Position numbers and translations under genes: made by a program
The notes under the pieces: model-generated
What the model was told of the DNA's origin: nothing
Seen by the model: only the letters and a program-made list of their open reading frames with translations
Databases searched by the model: none
From: Candidatus Thalassarchaeum betae
GTDB taxonomy: Archaea; Thermoplasmatota; Poseidoniia; Poseidoniales; Thalassarchaeaceae
Direction: 5' to 3'
DNA length: 64,000 nt
Assembly (NCBI GenBank): GCA_003193925.1
Contig: PSPG01000002.1
Location: 41,258 to 105,257, forward strand
Shown: positions 63,701 through 64,000 of the stretch, piece by piece
Layout: each line of letters opens with the position of its first letter
How positions within the stretch are numbered: position 1 is the first letter of the stretch

Positions 63701-64000
63701 GCCGTAGACCTCGAAGGACTCCCCCGTCCAGGTTCCGCCGGCGAACCCGGTGACCTTCCTAGTGGGCAGCCCAGCGAGCCTGAGCATGACTGAGAACACC
63801 GTGGTGAACTCGTCGCAGCTGCCCTCCAGCGTAGTGTTTAGAATCCAGTGGGCTATGTCACTGTCTTCGTCCAGGCCGTCCATCCTGCCCGAGCCATCGT
63901 GATTCAGGGTGAACTTGGTGCTGCTGTTGCCGTTGATCAGGTAATCCTGTAACGCCAATACCTTGTCCCAAGCGGAGAACGCACCTGACTCGTTGATCAC
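57767..64000 (-). CDS. Giant transglutaminase-like, Ig-repeat and DUF4129 membrane protein, 5' end cut off
   Basis: The 2077 codons shown lack the true start, which lies beyond base 64000. The first visible part is a transglutaminase core with the Cys in SCDEFTTVF, His in RWVEVHLE and the acidic GWIPFEACPE. About 15 Ig-like or big-type beta-sandwich repeats follow, each with phrases such as VDENGTFSLYI, DENGEWNYV, SSIDGTFSYT. A transmembrane helix (LYALVVLIVLGVVAGAFVLV, ~1930) precedes a cytoplasmic DUF4129 domain (TVREFEMAIRNALP...DRIFEEARYSSHVLG). Transglutaminase plus DUF4129 recalls bacterial TgpA-type proteins, often with a MoxR ATPase nearby, which would lie outside this window. Confidence 0.85.
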   Translation of the reverse strand: MINESGAFSAWDKVLALQDYLINGNSSTKFTLNHDGSGRMDGLDEDSDIAHWILNTTLEGSCDEFTTVFSVMLRLAGLPTRKVTGFAGGTWTGESFEVYGKDFTRWVEVHLETNQNQGGLDMGWIPFEACPEAAAVEVVNEEWGPTWVERDLSTGTIWLNGTLQFVDNATPAENISMNLYLVKSNETANVPGSAAVSQHLVANGTTDQNGSFQLNGTPEIVIDPGFGSLVLHVLEKAYVGSQGVSFEWRLNISDDVNLSLREPPPPDEPPLGAGVDTLVSGDMSWASTPYTDPSRIDNMQAVLNYTTASDGPVSLIAEIGAGGYYEFSLSINESEPLGLINASLNFFGWHEEDLNNASTPSYHIRPATVDFMFNITPAPNLTVTLEGADANNSILDIDSPIYLNGTVLSRGPSPESLNGTLILKMRRSTTNGPYTTLKTWYLNDSNWTSTPGQFAVSWQFTGSEVPIPSGEVQVKVEFDSEGLFANDQITFIDQYGIRSFINFSYTLGPTLRGNEASVEVVLTDHTNTSLAGFSGTYVLVFNGNESWNVTDPDLPRLAVSWTPPWELFAGDYSWVLNFSGSTWLHPATAVDEIRILGRANATVELGLEWTPRGNTNWVAGFANDIFHDIPILGNNSSVLVQLEVPSDLPPAPDGSPASPVIYRLASGWIDPATGGYNLSFVMPSGVGSGVYDLKVTLGFSTSPPPGGYYFKEQEADYVSAGIQTEFVVEAAPSSLIVVAGSTMILNATITDVEDGAPLKDVFADLYFDWGGPLQQIFENSTSGTDGVAIFSPTIPASTPPGYYTLRVHAPDDITDNLSASDAGRWIGNDSFADLTVQVSSFIEIDSIPLEVTAGQAFTMSGRVIDAVDSNRTVNGPMAVEVFFLNDSSETLVESQTTTSNGSFTISVPTDPLGDGVTSGAKTVVVSVINGSTPFYLTGTGNASILVRGVTQFVDKTPIINTVVDRGSFISFGARLVESSDNDRQIGDATVAAKFHDTWLTPVQTNGVGVTNFSFEVLHSHPLGLIAITLMFNGSSTLHSTATIITTITVRSPTNLALDPITDNPAAGESFTVSGTLTSSNGSGITDRDGNTLSPALTFSIDGQSNTFTVTGGAVSPNGSWNADIRLDLTFLRGTHDLMATYTPNVNYYGSSTGNGTFDSRGYSLLTIVDPLDLDPDSRTIRGDVVSVNISLVDNAGQPVVAEPVDLLVDGTFEWRGTTDVNGSMNAVLPVDYMRAPGPMTITAQFAGINGTTGLLGDETWTRVIILAPTELDISTITGSVIAGETVTFSGTLLDEHGQFLIHGGNPAGGVIHLAIDGVSVGPVYSTQSNASTGEWAITYDLPLDTDYGMHTVTVSFLGGFTWVDPMGQGDSLNPEYYLPSSHTTEFNALQTSQIVLTTPPGEIDRNELLLIEGMLTDGSGRVLPNRNLEVSMNGQFLTGLSVDENGTFSLYIPVPPNMELGPRVVLISYQGEEFVLGSNSSTIFTVYGPVEVSVVKPSSVAVGDSLALRGTVKDNLPGGWLANHSLQIFVDGVLVGITSTDENGEWNYVWIVSDFLEVGNHTLTVRAPEQGYHRLSSAETVLTVAYHTGMTLQVDSTVITRGGTWNFTGRLFDDDSSGRPGLEDRELTLRLDGEVVGMLTTSIDGTFSYTHDAGYAIARGPHNIAFSFAGETYYLPVQYNMTVYTRADIVIEVFSNNLVIIRGDPDSPIKLNGRILEIGGEGNVMHNMTISLHWEDSLLPLRGNPWQDDGTEHFGLITNAIQVMPPGPLTLTIRVEPDGSRYLNGDIIEVEVMILISVVFDFEPDSLYLAEGKRLLQGSVNVSALDTGQSVPDFSLSAYLVNGTCDNKHSSTHFSVVGLTDQDGLFTYHFEAVAGLAPFYNQSFWGEMRVCFSTDSDFVDPINKTWLANYHGGLDIEYEQQASPSFQPALYALVVLIVLGVVAGAFVLVRRRRQAAIDELASVFSYTAELLAAGDEVREAIFNCYESLCQILMRRGFLRRDFETVREFEMAIRNALPISEQALVALDRIFEEARYSSHVLGEPHRQNAQMALSTVLQEIDELQDIPERDSYLIDADA

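Noticed and set aside
1..64000. Mobile elements, rRNA genes, prophage or defence islands
   Set aside because: No transposase, integrase, long terminal repeats, rRNA-like segments, restriction or CRISPR-associated genes were seen.

Overview
The window looks like a chromosomal segment from a marine planktonic archaeon close to Candidatus Poseidoniales (Marine Group II, Thermoplasmatota). This is an inference from gene content. The information-processing genes are archaeal (RpoE', Spt4, S24e and S27ae in one cluster, archaeal AlaRS with an N-terminal zinc site, DTD2-type D-aminoacyl-tRNA deacylase, GPN-loop GTPase, XPD helicase, RtcB and archease, a UbiA enzyme of the archaeal-lipid type). They sit beside bacterial-looking metabolic genes (GuaC, GdhA, an amino-acid ABC transporter) and several very large secreted proteins. 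Base composition is GC-rich. Genes are tightly packed with overlaps of 1 to 11 bases, and many promoters look archaeal: a TATA-like box about 25 to 30 bases before a leaderless or nearly leaderless start.

Layout. 1-3466 (minus): an EMC3/Oxa1-type membrane protein cut by the left edge and a proline-rich multidomain protein with a C-terminal zinc ribbon. 3591-6859: GPN GTPase and ornithine carbamoyltransferase, then a convergent UbiA prenyltransferase and two tiny overlapping genes. 6993-8662: tRNA-Glu(CTC), a bacterial-type GMP reductase and archease. 8710-14628: a thrombospondin-3-repeat exoprotein, a duplicated-domain protein of unknown function, a class I aminotransferase and a small membrane protein. 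14621-20415: AlaRS, divergent RtcB ligase, an anchored hypothetical protein, an AlkA-like glycosylase and a coiled-coil microprotein. 20539-27264: a 2241-residue secreted and membrane-anchored protein. 27380-27648: tRNA-Thr(GGT) and tRNA-Ser(GGA). 27720-36220: a membrane zinc-ribbon protein, a membrane-tethered subtilase, a methyltransferase-like gene, an HVO_0476-type zinc protein, proline dehydrogenase, DTD2, a propeller-like protein, and the S27ae-S24e-Spt4-RpoE' cluster.

36221-48572: an 1863-residue exoprotein, a sulfotransferase/class IV aminotransferase pair, PurC, and an amino-acid ABC transporter whose permease carries an N-terminal beta-propeller. 48585-57765: glutamate dehydrogenase, an HD phosphohydrolase, a tandem ribbon-helix-helix regulator with a tandem operator-like repeat, a region that may hold a small structured RNA, a receiver-PPDK_N fusion protein translationally coupled to XPD, and a small hypothetical gene. 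57767-64000: a giant transglutaminase/Ig-like/DUF4129 membrane protein cut by the right edge.

Together the genes suggest a heterotroph that takes up and catabolises amino acids (ABC importer, tethered protease, proline dehydrogenase, glutamate dehydrogenase, aminotransferases) and invests heavily in its cell surface. Four exoproteins occupy about one third of the window. I see no rRNA, CRISPR array, insertion sequence, integrase or prophage genes. The least described items are the propeller-fused ABC permease, the receiver-PPDK_N fusion beside XPD, the polyproline zinc-ribbon protein and the putative RNA near 52 kb.
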